Below are positions 32,508 through 46,000 of a stretch of DNA of 64,000 nucleotides, one piece after another. Origin of the DNA: Ampullaceana balthica (taxonomy: Eukaryota > Mollusca > Gastropoda > Lymnaeidae). The stretch lies in assembly GCA_944989445.1 (NCBI GenBank), contig CALYLW010000547.1, positions 334,291 through 398,290 of the forward strand. The letters run 5' to 3'. The number at the start of each line of letters is the position of its first letter. Within the stretch, counting starts at the first letter, position 1. The position numbers and the translations under genes were made by a program. The notes beneath the pieces are model-generated. The model did no database searches, had not been told where the DNA came from, and saw only the letters and a list, made by a program, of their open reading frames with translations.

Positions 32508-33681
32508 TTAAAATAGTACTTTAACTTTAAATTAATTAAATTACTTATCAATAAATTCATACTTCAGATAAATAGCTAAATTTTGTATCAGTAGTATTGA
32601 GTAAGGGGCTAATTACTTAGTTACTACTTAGTCTTAGTAAATATAAATAATTTTGTGAAGTTGTATTTACCACTATTGTGGTTCAGTGAAATCAGTGGAT
32701 ACGAAAACTTTGTATTTACCATTCTTGTGGTTTAGTGGTTACGAAACGAACTGTTAACTAAGTTTAGTTTTAAGAGCTAAGACTAGTTTAGTTTAGTTTA
32801 GGCCTAGGCCATGCCATACTCACTCATACTTTCAAACTTAAATTTCTTAACTTTACATTAAAATTTGTTTAGTATTTTTTACGACACCCCCAACATTTTT
32901 CAATCTTATTAAAATTTTCGCTAATGAAAGCTGAATTTTCAAAGTGATCATAATTCCAATTAAGCCAATTATTTTCTTTAAATATAAAAAAATTATAAAA
33001 TATGAACTATAAATTATAAACAAAGAATTTATTTGAACAAAGTCGTGTCAGTTGGCTAACTAACTATTAACTAACTAACTAACTAGCCCTTGATAGGACT
33101 TGCTTTTTAATTTTATTTAATCCTTTTACATAATTTTTCTGGTTAGGGTTTTTTTACGCCAAGCAGGAATTTTATTTTCGCTTTGACATGGAAGATCAAG
33201 AAGAATAGCTTAAAGCATTGTTTGTTGTCGTTGCAGACATGGAAATTGAGTGGGATAATCGACTCGGCGGCAGCCATTTTTAATCCCTCTAGAAAGTTAT
33301 CATTCATAGTAATATTTGTTAGATCTTGTTTCTTCTTTAAATATAATTATAAGAAAATAACAGATTACCTGTTAGTCGAATTTTCATGTGCCCATGTCTC
33401 CTTGGCCCTTCGCTAGCCATCCTGAGGTAAACATTTAAAACTTAACATCCTTTTGACAATAATAAATTTATGGAATTTAACATCAACTTCCTTTCTGGTA
33501 GTGCTTTGAATGAACCCAGTTGCCCTCTGTATGCAAATGACTGAATCGTCACTTCCTATGAATTTCTGACGTCATCTTCAGACTAAAAACTCCATAAGGA
33601 AATCACCTTTCTATTTTTAGATTTCAAACAAGAGAAAATATAAAAAATCAGGTTACATAATTAGAAAAGCTATAGAAGCTA
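32508..33681. other. Unassigned stretch
   Basis: AT-rich. Short repeats include gtggttcagtg/gtggtttagtg near 32680-32740 and (ctaa)n near 33058-33086. No gene was recognised. Confidence 0.5.
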
Positions 33682-34274
33682 CCGTATATACTCATTCTAT
33701 AGCCCGTTCGTTCATAAGCCGACCCCACCACTTTTAGAAGAGAAAAGTATTAAAAGTGTATAACCCGCTCGCAAGCCGACCCACCAAAAATAATAGGACA
33801 GCTTAAACAAAATGGTGCACATTTTTTTTAAAAACTACAAGCTTAATCAGTCATTATGATTGTTTACTTTGTACTGCCTATATTTGTCTTTGTGCTCTTT
33901 GTTTGGCAATAGTTAACGGTATTTAAAAAAGAAACTCTTTGGTAAACAGTGACGAAAGCGCGTACATTAAAATTCGTTTTTGAAAAAAAATATTCTAAAA
34001 CAAGTTATTAAAATGTTCACAAAAATAAATAAAATGATTACATAAGGTAAGTGCAGATGTTTAATAATATATTATAGCTTCTGGTAGAGCAGTCGAATCT
34101 TGTAGAATGTAGAAAAGGACCTTGGCCTTGATGATCTACAATAACAACACAGATATTCAATTTTCATGCAGAAATACGTTAATCACCCGCTCGTAAGCCG
34201 ACCCCCCCCCCTACTTTTTCCCCTGCCCCTAGATTTTGACAAAAAAATGTCGGCTTGCGAATGAGTATATACGG
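33682..34274. mobile_element. MITE with ccgtatatactcatt ends
   Basis: ccgtatatactcattc at the left and the inverted gaatgagtatatacgg at the right form a 16-bp TIR. Both are followed by the same inner motif on opposite strands (cataagccgaccccacc, and tgtcggcttgcgaat). A TSD could not be fixed. The superfamily is not assigned. Confidence 0.7.
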
Positions 34275-34789
34275 CAGTTAACGTTTATTAAAATTGTAAG
34301 AAAGATGGTTTCATTTAAAAAGCTATAATTTTATAATACACCATTAAATTGTAAATACATGTATGCAATGTAGCATTTAAAAATTGTGATATTATTGTTT
34401 TGACTTCTATCACGAAAAAGAACATTTCTGAAAAATTCAAAAATACGACATAGTATCTGTTTGAAAAATATCTTATCTTATCTTATCTGTCACAGACGCT
34501 CCTTCTATACAGAAGATTATTGCGTCCTACGCGTATCTATGGTTTGTGTCTTGCATTCTTATTAGAGTTTTAAATGTTGATAGTCTGTTGGTTTTCCTGT
34601 TTTCTTCAGGCAGGCAACCCATTCCACGCCCGAATTCCGGACGGGAAAAACGAGGATTTGAATGTGTTTGTTCTTGCATACGGAATAAGCTAGGTGTTTT
34701 TATCCTTATGTCTATCTGAGTGTTGCGTTGAGTTATCTTTGTGTTGTACATGTATTTCTAAATTAGAATTAATTGCTCTATGTATTATT
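34275..34789. other. Unassigned stretch
   Basis: Contains a short (atctt)n tract near 34470. No gene was recognised. The last 8 bases (34782-34789) are the left TSD of the next element. Confidence 0.5.
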
Positions 34790-35177
34790 TAGGGCTGGTA
34801 CTGATTAAAAAACTTTTTTTCGATTAATCATGGGGGAATTAATCGATAAATCGATTAATTTCGATTTATAATGTTTTATAACGCATAAATAGATCCCGTT
34901 AAGTCGCGGTTCAGTTTGTGACGTAACACAGCAAATTCGTTCTGCTATGCAAGAAATTAAGAAAGAAAACCTTTTTGTCTACGTATGCACGTCTAAATAA
35001 ATAATAAAAATAATACGAGAGAAAAGCATGTAAGTAACAAAAAATATAAATTATTAATAAATTGGAAACAAAAAATTCTTCCATTTTTGGTAAAAATTTA
35101 ATCGATCAAAATAATTTTAATCGATGAAAATTTGTAACGATCAATCGATTAATTAATCTTTAATGTCCGCAGACCTA
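34790..35177. mobile_element. hAT MITE, 388 bp
   Basis: The ends tagggctggtactgattaa and the inverted ttaatgtccgcagaccta lie between perfect 8-bp TSDs gtattatt (34782-34789 and 35178-35185). Subterminal copies of aatcgattaat on both strands are typical of this hAT type. No coding capacity. Confidence 0.93.
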
Positions 35178-35185
35178 GTATTATT

Positions 35186-36239
35186 ACTACTTTACTCGTA
35201 GTTCTTCACTGAAATCCCTTTTATTCGGGTCTTTTTATGTGGCATTGAATAATGGTCGGAAATTTTAGTTGGATTGAAAAATATGCAAAACGTTAATTCA
35301 AAATTATTTTATTCTTTTTATTTTCCAAATTTGAACATTATTCGAAAGTATTACAATGAATATGGATGCGATTGAAGCAGGGCCGGATTAAGACCTGCTT
35401 ATGCCCTGAGCCCTAAGCACAAGCAGGGGCGTAACTAGGTTTTTGGCGCCCTTGGCTAATTTATTTTTGGCACCCTTGATAAATTGACAAGTTTCAGCTT
35501 TGCGATTTTTTTCATTTCTTAGATTTAGAAAAAATGATTGAATTTCTCTTATTTTATTTATGACAATAATTGCGTAGTCTGACAGTGACAGTCATACAAC
35601 GTGAACATAAAAAATGCTTAAGTCAGGAACAATACTAATTGTGCAGTTGTATTAGTTACTAAATCAATAGCACAAACTGTAATGGGGTGATATTAAACCG
35701 TATTGGGCTTTGATATAACAGGGCGACACTCAACGGAAGTCACATAAAATTTATTATCTCTGATAATAACTATATCAGGCGGCAAGGCGGTCCAGACATC
35801 AGCTTCATTCTGCCATAGAAATCTCATCAAGTTAAACACTAATATGTAAGGTCTACAGGTTATACGGTTCAGAGCCACTCCGATGCCTATGTCCTATTCC
35901 GAGATCATTGTGCTAAGTAACTGTGGCCGGCTGTAATGTGTTCATAAATTTGATTAACTTCATTATGGCTTCGATGTACTGGTATTGACCTAAGTTCGAA
36001 TGAATTAAGCTTAGAGCAGAGATCTTATTCATATCTGTCGGAGCTGATCGGAGAGATCGGATGGAAATATAGATTGATGGAGGGAAGGTTTACTAGTGAG
36101 ATTGGTTTAACTTAGTATGGATGGGAAGTCACCTCACGCGATGTGGCAAGCAGTAGAATGAACTGATGATTGAGCCGAGACCGATAATCTAATCTCTAGG
36201 TAGGGGTGTGCGGGTTCTTGTTGACTGACCTACTGACTA
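35186..36239. other. Last stretch of ordinary sequence, with transposon relics
   Basis: gcagggccggattaagacc near 35377 and caggggcgtaactagg at 35423 look like left ends of two different DNA transposons. I did not find their right ends. From about 35,690 on I recognise no repeats or genes, and the composition stays normal up to about 36,200. Confidence 0.5.
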
Positions 36240-38289
36240 CTTCTGATAGAGTAGATCTCTCTATGATAACACGTCTGAGTACAAGACTCTTAAGAGAGCG
36301 TCGAGAATATGATAGTAGTAGATGACACTCTATGAAGAGATTACAGGACTCTGACATATCTAGATGATCTATTAGAGGATATGATGATAGATAGAGGATA
36401 TGCGATATCAGTAGAGAGGCGTAACACAACATTATTGTATGTTAATGGATATGTTTAAGGTTGACGGTTTGTTGACTATTTGGGGATTTATGGCTCTGAT
36501 ATCTTTTGGTTCATCAGGTCTGTTTAGGGTCGTTGGTGTGCACTTATGATTATGTGGTGGTGAGGGGGGTATTTACATGGTTCAGGTTTGGGTAGGGGTT
36601 TGGGGGCGTGGGAGTGAGGGCGTGTGTGTGGTGTAGGGTATTCTGGGGGGAGGATGGAGTTGGGATGTGTAGACATTGTAGGGAGGGTCTGGTAGATGTA
36701 GTTCTTATATTGTGTACAGGAGAGGGTGAAGTAATGCGAGTGTGGTGGGGTGGTTTGTTGTTTTAGATTTGTAGGTGGGGAAGGGGAGGTGATGGGGTGG
36801 GATAGTGTTGGTGTAGGATAGGGATTAGTAGATGGGTGGCGCGGATGTTGTTTTGTGTGTTTGGTTTGATGGTGGGGAGTTTAGGTTGTTTGGGTTTATG
36901 AGATTTAGTTTAGAGGATGTGGTGATGGGAATTAGTTTGGTTGGTGGAATATTGTAATCTTTAAGTGGGTACAAAAGAGGGAGATGATAGTTATGAGGTG
37001 GAAGACAGAGAGATTGAGATGAATGTGAGTTGTAGGGAGTTGTGGGATTGGGGTTTGTATTTTAGTTGTTTTGTGTGGTTAGACGGTTGTGATTGACTTA
37101 GCTGGGAAAGTATATGGTGATCGACGATGTTTTTTAAGTTGATTTTGGGGGTGGATGGGGTTGGTAGTAAGTAGGGTGTAACGTGGTGTTTACGTGGGAG
37201 AGGTATGGTTTGGTGGTTGTGTTGAGGGTGGCACAGGTCATTTGGGATGAGGTGGTTTTGTGGGGGTGAGTGGTGGTTGGGGGGTAGATTTTGTATGGTT
37301 GGGACGAATTGGGTGGTTGTGGTGTGGGTGTAGAGTATGATGGGAGAGTTGGTGGGGGTGTGGTGGGTGGTAGATGTAGTTATTTTGAGTAGGTTGGAGG
37401 TGGGAGATGTGATTTATTGAGTGGGTAGATATTTAGTTAAGGGAGGTTTCAGTTAAGTGACTGGGTGGAGGTGTGTTTTATGGTTTTGATGGGGGTGTTG
37501 ATGGTGTATGGTTGTAATATGTGTTGAGGGTTTTTTGGGGGGTTGATGTTATAGTTTGTTGTATGTATTGGTTAGTTGGGTGTTTGTATGGTTATTATTT
37601 GTGTTAGTAGTATTATAATTGTTATGTTGTGTTTTTATAAGTGAGTGGAAAGGTGATTGTTATTTATATGGACTTGAGAAGGAGGAAAGGAAGTTGGAGG
37701 AGGGGTTGGGGGAAGGTGGGTTTTATGTTTTAATTATTAGTGGTTGTATGTGGTTTTAGAGTGTTTTTGGATTAGTTTATTATTTAATGGGTGTAGGTTG
37801 GTAGATTGTTGAGAGGTGTTTTGGTGAGGAGGGGTATTGTTTGTTGTGGTTGTGGGGGGATTTATGTAGTGAGGTGGGGGGTTGGGATGTTGGTGAAGGG
37901 GGAGGGTGTGTTTGATTTTATTGTTTATATTGGGGGTTTGGATATGTGATGTATGGTAGGGTATTGGGTTGGGGATATATTGTATTGGTGTGAGGCGGTT
38001 TGTTTAAGAGGATGTATTGGGTTGTTTAGGGGTTAGAAGTTGTCTATGGAGATTAATATGGGGGGGGGGATTTTGAGTGATTTTTTGGGTAGGGGGGGGG
38101 AAAGAGGGGGTGGTTAGTTGGAGGGGATGGTTTGGGGTTGTAGGGGGGTGGGTATCAGATTGAATTGGGAAGTGGAGTTGGAGTATTTGTAGAAGAGTAA
38201 TTTGAGTGTTGTGATGGTTACTGAGGAAAGGACATGTTGTAATCATTTTAGTGTGGGTGGGGGGTAAGTGTATGTTATGGTGTGTATTA

Positions 38290-38850
38290 TGTGCTGGGTG
38301 ATAGATATCAGGATTGTAATGGACCGATGGACAGCATAGGGGTGTCCTTAAGTTTCTTTGTTGTAATATTTACATTGAACTAGTGGGGCCTAACTAAGAG
38401 ATCTAAATCATAGAGAGGCAGTAAAGAAGTATTAAAGCAATAATGAATATTTACTGGTTAGTTTTTTAAAATAATTGGGATCCTTTGTGGGTGTGAAGAT
38501 AAGAAGAGGTGGTGGGGGGGGGCACGAGGGGGAGTGAGGGGGGTTAAAAGTGTATGACGTGTGCTATGGCGTAAATGTGAGGGTGGGTCGCTGATATGAT
38601 AAGTAAGGACATAGAATAGGTGTTAGTCGGTTGCTGCTATAGCTTTTCGTAATTATGTAACCTGTTTTTTGTAGAGTCCTCTTGGTGGATTTGATATATT
38701 ATAATAAGTTGGGGAGGTAAGGTTGATATGGGTGGAGTGATGAAGCAAGTTATTCAGTGGGATTGTAGAGGAAGTCAGTTGCAGAAAGAGGCTCTGGGAA
38801 GGAATTAGTAACGAACAATTTGGCGTAGGTGGAGGTTTATTGACTGATTT
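38290..38850. other. Island of normal base composition inside the C-poor region
   Basis: C reappears at ordinary frequency here (for example ggcctaactaagagatctaa and gcttttcgtaattatgtaac). The corresponding position in copy 2 (about 49.8-50.35 kb) has no C and I could not align it to this segment. Nothing in the island resembles a gene or a transposon end. Confidence 0.75.
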
Positions 38851-41269
38851 TTAGGTGGGATTAAGGGTGGGTAAGTGGTTTAGGGGTAACCTGATTGGAG
38901 TATTGGACAGGAGGTATGGGGCAATGTTTTGGAGTAGTTATTTTGAGGGTGGGGAGTGTTGGTGTGAGGTTTTTCTTTATTGTGAGTATTTTTTGGTAGT
39001 GGTAGTGTTAGGGAGTGGTGGTATTTGGAGGAAAAGGGTGGGGATGTGAATATATTGGAAGGGGAGGGATTAGGTATTATTTATTGAGGGTAATTGGAAG
39101 GAGGGTGAGTTTGGAAAGGATTTGAAGTTTGTTATGAGGAAGGAGGTTTTTTAAAGTTAATTTTTTTGGTGGTTTTGTGGTTTTTTTTGGTTTTTGATTG
39201 AAAGTGATTGGGGAGTGGGTGGGTTGGAGTTTTTGGGGTGGGTAATTAGTATATTGGGGGTATTTGTTTGAGGGGGGGGATTGGGTGGGGATGTGGGGTT
39301 GCGGGGGGTGTGGGTTTGTTTTGTTGGAGGTTGGGGTTGGTGGTGATAGGTTTTGGATAGGGATGGAGATTTTGGGGTTGTTGTGGGTTTTTGAGTTTTT
39401 TGTAGTTTATTTGGGGTTGGGTTTGGTTGTTTTGGTGGGGGGTTTGGTGGTGGGTGGGATGGGGGAAGTGGAAGTTTAGTTTAGTTTAGTGGAGGTGAGA
39501 GGTTTTAGTTTAGGTGGGTTATGGAGAGGTTAATAGTTTAATATTGTTGGGGGTTTGTATTTGGGGGGAGGTGAATAGGTGGTATAGGTTAATATTGTGG
39601 GGTTTGTATTAGGATATTTTGGTGGGTGTGGGTAGTTTAGTTGGTGGTTAGTTGGTTGGTAAAAGGTAGATTGTAGTAGGTGTATATTTGGTAGTGGGTA
39701 GAGTTGTGTTGGTGGGTGTTGGTTGGGTTGGTTGGGTTTGGGTTTGGTAGTGGTGTTAGTAGTAAAGAGAGAGTTCTTTTTTAGAAGAGTTTGGGGTGTG
39801 TAGGGGGTTGTAGGAAGGTTTGTATATGGGGGATGGATTTATTAGTGGGTGTTGGTTTTGTTGTTAGAGGGTGTTAAAGATGAGGTGATGTAAAGATGTA
39901 AGGGAGATGATGTGTGGATGTGTATGGGGGATGAGGTGGGATTTGTTAGGGGTGTTGTATGTATATTTTTGATGGTAGTTTGTTGTTTTTTGTGAGTGTT
40001 TAGGTTTGTATGGATATAGGTGGGGGGGGCGGTAAAGAAGGAAAGGGTGGTTAGTAGATAATGTGAAGGAGAGGGGGGGGTGGGAGATGGAGGGTGGGGG
40101 GGAAGGGAGGGAGAATAGGGAGGGGATAGAGAATGTGATTGAGAGGAGGTGAGTAGAAGAGGGAGAGTGGGGATGTTGTTGGTGTTTGAAGATTTGAGGT
40201 GGGGTATGAGGTGAAAGGGGATTTTTGTTTTGTGTGTTAGTTTATTGGTAGAGGTGTTGTGGGGGTGTATTTTGATATGAGAGGAGAATAAGTTATGAGG
40301 GGTGGAATGTATGTATGTATGTATGTATTAGGGTTGGTGGTGTGGGGTGTGTGTGGTGTGGGGAAGTAAGTTATATTGTTTTTGGGGTTTAGGTAGTTGA
40401 TGCATGGAAGGGGTAGGGGGGGGAGGGTGTGGGGGGGTGGTGAAGTGTAGGGTGAATATAGTGGAGGTGGGGAATTTGTAGGTGATGTGGGGGGGGGAGT
40501 GGAGGGGTGATTGGGGGTTTTGGTGGGGGTTTGGTTTGGTTGGGGTTGTTTTGTTATGGGGGTGTTGTTGGGGGTTATTGTTATTGGAAGAGTGGGGGTA
40601 AGTGATGGGTTGGGGGTGTTGGTGGAGGTGTTGAGGTGTAAATTTGGGATTGGGGGGAGGGGGGGTATGGATGATGTAGTGTGTTTTATGATTGAGAGGA
40701 GAGGTGTGGAAGGTGTGTTTGTGTTGTATAGATGATAGTGTGTGTTGGAGAGGGGTGGTTGTGGTGGGGGTTTGGGGGAGGTGGGGGAAGTGGGAGGTGT
40801 GTAGTGTAGTTATATAGGGAGGGAATGTGGGATTTTGGGTTGTTAGGGATTTGGAGGGGTGGGGGAGTGTGGTGTGGTATTTGGTTTTGTTAATTATAGG
40901 TTTAGGGGGGTTGGTGTTGTGTAAGGAGTTGTATGTTTGGGGTAGTGGTTGTAATAGTGGGGAGGAGGGTTATGGGGTTTTTTGAGAAAATAAAAAAGAG
41001 TTTGGTATGGTGATATTTTTGTGAGGTTGATTGGGGGGGGTATGATATGAAGTAGGGATGTTTGTATGGTATGTAGTTGTGGAGTGGTGGGTGTGAGGAG
41101 GGGGGTTTGGGGTTTGTTGGTGGTTTTGTGGGGTGGGGGTGGGGGGGGAGTGGGAGGAGTTTGGTTAGTTGGTTGATTGAGTTGGAGTGGGTGAGTGGGG
41201 GGGATGAGAGAGGGGGGGTGTGGGGATTGTTGTGGTGGGAGTAAGTGTGGAGGGGGGAGGGGGTGTGGG

Positions 41270-41760
41270 AAGGTGTAAAGTTGTGGTAAGTGTGATGTGT
41301 GGGTGTGTGGTGTGTATTTTTAATGAGGGTTTGTGGGGGGGGTAGATGGAGGTTTGGTGATATAGTTGGTGGGTGAGGGGTGGTGGGTAGGAAGTGTGGT
41401 AAATGTGAAGTGTGGTTGTGTGTTATTTTAATAGGAGGTGGTGGGGTGTTGATGGAGGTTTGGGTGATAGAAGTTGGTGGGTGTGGGGTGTGGTGGGGAG
41501 TAAGTGTTGATGGGGGGAAGTGTGGTAAGTGTGGGGGGGAAGTGTGGTGGGAAGTGTGGTGTGGGGGGTGGTATTTTTGTTATGAGGGATGTGGGGTGGT
41601 AGATGGAGGTTTGGGTGATAGAGGTTGGTGGGTGTGGGGTGTTGGTTGGGGGAGTAAGTGTGAATGGGGGGGAAGGTTTGGTAAGTGGGGGGGGGGAAAG
41701 TTTAGTTGGGGAAGTGGGGGGGGTATTGGGAATGTGATGGTAAGTATGTGTAGATGTTAT
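41270..41760. repeat. Sub-repeat A of macrosatellite copy 1
   Basis: About four units of about 110 bp, each with gtagatggaggtttgggtga, tatagttggtgggtg and aagtgtggtaagtgtg. Equivalent blocks lie at about 52,700-53,220 and from about 63,840 to the window end. Confidence 0.8.
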
Positions 41761-42599
41761 TTTAGTTAAGGAAGGGTGTTTTTGGGTATTGATGTTTGGT
41801 GGTGAAGGGGGGTTTAGGATTAAGGGTAGATGTTGGTGGTTGGAGTTAATTGTGGGGTTGGGAGGGGGATATAGAATAAGGGGTGTTGGTTTATTGGTGT
41901 TATTTGGTTGTGTTGTTGTTTTTGTGGGGTTGGGGGGTTGGGGAATTGTATTGAGGATATAGGGTATGGGGGGGGTGGAATGTAGTTTAGTTTGGGGGGT
42001 GTATGAGGAGTGGAGGAGGATGAGGGAGTGTGTTGATTGGTAGGTTATGTTGGGGGTATGGGGTGTATGGTGGTGTGATTGGTAGGTGTAGGATGTAGAT
42101 AGTGGGTATATGTGGGAGTGGTTAGATGTGTATGAGAGAGATTATTATTATTAGTGTGGTGTTTTGTTGTGGTGAGAAGGTGTAGATTTTGTAGGTTTGT
42201 GGAAGTGAATTGGTGTAGGTTGGGAGTGTTGTTTTGGGTGTTATGGTTTATGGTGGGGATAGGTTGGGAGAGTTGTGATTTGTGGATAGATGTTGAGATG
42301 TGGAGTTTTATGGGAGGGGAGGTGGGTTGTTATTTTGGGTAAGGGGGATTAGGGGATGGGGATTAATGGATTAAGGATTAAGATGGGGATAGAGTGGTAG
42401 TGGGTAGGGGGGAGATGGGGGGATGGATGTTTTGGGGAAGGGGATTTTGAATGGTTTAGTGGGGGGTTTGGTTGTTGGTGGTGGATTGGGGTTGGGGATT
42501 TTGGTGGAAGTTGGGGAGGGGTATGGGGGTGTTTGTAGGGAGGGGGGGGGTGTGAAGTGGGTGGATGGTGAGGGTTAGGGGTTTATATGAGTTTAGGAG

Positions 42600-43050
42600 G
42601 GGAGGGTTTTTTTTGAGGTTGGGAGGATTTTAGGTGTGAGGTGTAAAAGGTTGGTGTTTTGTGTTTGTTGGTATGGGTGTTTGGGTTGTTGGGTAGATGA
42701 TTTGTGGTATGAGGGGTGGGGGGAAGTTATTTGTAGATGTGAGGATAGATGTGAGTTTTTTGTGAGGTTGTGAGTATTTTTGGAGGTGAGGGTGTAAAAG
42801 TTGTGTTTTGTGTTTGTTGGTTGTGGTGTTTGGGTTGTTGTGTGATGATTTGTTTAAGGGGGGGGGAAGTTATTTGTGGATGTGAGTTTTTTTGTGAGGG
42901 TTGTGAGGATGGAAAAGTTGTGTTTTGTGTTTGTTGGTAGGGGTGTTTGGGTTTTGGTAGGATAATTTGTGGTAAGGGAGAAGTTGTTTGTAGATGTGAG
43001 GATTTTTTTGTGAGGGTTGTGAGGTGAGGGGATTGTGAAATTTTTGGTAT
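42600..43050. repeat. Sub-repeat B of macrosatellite copy 1
   Basis: About four units of about 110 to 130 bp with gtgttttgtgtttgttggt, gaagttatttgtagatgtga and tttttttgtgagggttgtga. The equivalent block of copy 2 is at about 54,110-54,560. Confidence 0.8.
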
Positions 43051-46000
43051 GTGAGGTTTAAAAGTAGGTGGTATTGTGTTAATAAGTGAGGTTATTGAGA
43101 GATATGTGATGGTTGGTGGTTGGTGGTGGGTGGAAGATGAAAAGTGATTTTTGAATGATTTGATGGAGGTAGAAGGTGGGATTGGGATTTTGAGTGTGAT
43201 TGTTGTTTGTAGTGTGGGTTGGAGTGGGTGGTTTGGTTGGGGTGGGATAATAATAGGATGGATAGAGGGGGAGGGGTGTAGGATTGGGTGAGTGTGGGGG
43301 TTTTGAGGATTTTTTTTGTGGGATGGTTGTGGATTAGGGTGGGTGGGTTTAGGTGTGTGGATGTGTTTATATGGGTTGAGGAGGGTGAGGGATGAGGGTT
43401 GTGTTTGTGTGATTATAGATATGAGGGGGTAAGGGGTGGATATGGGGTATGATGATTTGATGGGGGGGTGGGAGTTAGTTAAGAGATTAGTTGATTTGGT
43501 TTTTGTGATGGATGATTAAGTTGGAAGAGTTGTGGGGTGTGGGTTGAGTGGGGTTGTAAGGTTGTTGATGTTGAGGGGGTGGGGGGAGAGAGGTGGAGAG
43601 GGGTTATATGTTTTTTGGGTTAGAGGGGTTGGAGGTGTAATAGTTGGTGTTAAGGAAGGTGTTTTATGTAAGGAAATTAGATGTAGGGGGATGGGGTTAT
43701 TGTGGGTGTTTTTAGGGGGAGGTGGGATTGGTTGGGTTGGATTTGTTGAGGTTATTATGGTGTTAAGTTGTATATTTTTGTGAATGTTTTGGGTGGGGAT
43801 TTGAATTGTGGGAGGTGTAAATGTGTGAAGAATAAAAAGTTGATTTTAGTGTTTTGATTTGGATTTTGAGGTAGAGGTGGATGGGTTTGGGGGTGAGGGG
43901 TGGGGAGTTGTATTGTAGTTGTGTGATTTGTGTATGTTGGAAAGGGGAGGGTGGTGGGTGGGGGTGGGTTGTAAGGGTGGGGGGATTAGAGGTGGGGTGG
44001 GGGGGGTGTTTTTTGGTGTAGTAGATGGGGGGGGTGAGGTGTGGGGTTGGGGGGTTTTGGGTTATGGTTTTTGTTTGGGGGTGGTGGGTGTGTGGTGGTG
44101 TTTAGTTAAAAAGGAGGAGTGTATGTAAAGATGTAGGAGGTGGGTTGGATTTGTTTGGGGGGTGTTTGGTTAGTATATTTAGTATGATGTGGTTTTGATT
44201 TTATTAGATGGGGGTTAGAGGGTTGTTTAGTGGGAGTTATTAATAAGATGGATGGGGAGGGTAGGGGTAGAGAGTGGGGGGTGGGTGGGAGGGGGAAGAG
44301 AGGTAGAGATAAAAAAAAAGATTAAGGGAGGGGATAGATGAGGATAGGGAGTGGTTGTAGTGGTGGTGATTGAGAGAGGGAGTAGAGGAGAGAAATTGGG
44401 AAGGAGGGGATGGATAGATGTGGGGGGTAATTTAAATAAAATGGGGTATTAGGAGGGATTTGAGGATAAAGATAGTTTGATGGTGAGAGGGGGGGGTAAA
44501 GTGATGAGTGGGTTTTGTGTAGGGTTAGGGTTTGGTTGGTTTGGTAGGTGATTGTTTGGATGTAGGATTGTTGTAGTTTGATGTGTGGGTGTTGGGGAGT
44601 GGTAGGTGGTAGTAGTGAGGTGTTTGTGTTTGTTTGGGGGGGGTTGGGGGTGGGTAATAGTGGGGGGGATGGGTTTGATGGGGGTGTAGTGTTAGGGGGG
44701 GTGTGGTAATGGAGGGGGGTGGGGGGTAGTTTAGTTAGGGGTTAGTGGGGGGTGGGTTTGAGTTTAGTGGGTGGGGTGGGTGAAGTGAATGGGAATGTAG
44801 ATAGATTAGGGATTTAGGTTTGGGAGGTTGGGTATGGTTTTGGGGGGTGTGGGGGGTAGTATAAAATTATGGGGGATTGAGGTGGTTTTGGGAGAGTTTG
44901 GTTTGAGGTTGGGGATTTGGGTGATGTGGAATTGGTTGAATTGGTGGGGAGGTTGTGTTTTTTTGGTGTTTTGTGTTAGTGTTTGGTGTTTATTTGTTGG
45001 GTGGGGTTATTTGGAGGGGGATGGGAGTTAGTTAGTGGTTAGTTAGTTAGTTAGTAAGGGTGTGGGTAGGAGGGGGTTGGGGTGGTTGAAGGGGTATGTT
45101 GGGGGAGGGGGGGTGGGGGGGGGGTAAATATGTTGGGGTGGGAGGAGGGTATGGGTTGATTGTTGTTGTGAGGTTTGGATGGATGGGTATGGTTTGGGTG
45201 GGGTGTTGAGTAGAGAGATAATGGGGGTTGAAAAGTTTTGTGATGGATGTGTTGTGTGAGGGGGGAGGAGGGTTTGTGTTGGTGTTTTTTGTTATTGGTA
45301 AGGGTGATTGGGGATGGGAAATGGAGAAGAAAGGAGAGTAATGAAGTGGTTTATTGGTTTTAGGTTATGAAGGGGGTATTGTTGTTTGGGTGGTTTGGTT
45401 ATGATTAGGAAGGGAGGGGTGAGGGTTGGTTAAATGGGGAAAGAGGTGATTTGTAGGTTGAGGATAGGAGTGTGGGAGTAGATGAGGATAGTTTTTAGAA
45501 TGTTGGTTTGATAAGGGAGTGGGGGTTGGATTTATTGTGTTTGTGTTTTTTATGGGTATGTTGGTGTTTTTGAGTGTTTAGTAAGGGTGATGTATGGATG
45601 TGTGTAAAGGAGGGATGTTTAGTAAAATAATAGGGGTTTGTGTTTTGTGGTTTTGGTGTTAAAGAGAATTGAAGTAAATAATTTTTGTTGTGTATAGGTT
45701 TATTTTGGGGGATATGTTTTTAGTATTAGGTTGATGGATGGTGGTGTAGGGAAGTGTGTGTGGGGGGAGGGGGGATAGAGATTGTGGTTAGGTGGGTTTT
45801 TGTTAGAGGGGTTTATGTAGTTAGGGGAGTATGGTTTTGGAGTTTTTTTGTGGAGTTTTATTGGTGGTTTTGGGATATTTTTGTTTGTTTTGGTGGTATG
45901 TTGTGGGGATTTGGGTTGTTGTGTGGTGTAGAGGGGTGTGGGATGAGTTGAGGGGTTTGGTTTTGGGTAAGGGGGAAGGTGGGTGAGTATTGTTATTATA

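Noticed and set aside
1..36000. CRISPR arrays
   Set aside because: The repeats are direct tandem units with no unique spacers between them, in an animal genome context. They are minisatellites.
41380..41769. 129-codon frame with repeated KCGKC-like cysteines, which looks like a zinc-binding protein
   Set aside because: It arises from aagtgtggtaagtgtggg sub-repeats in a region nearly without C and poor in A, where stop codons are rare by composition. It is not conserved in frame in copy 2.
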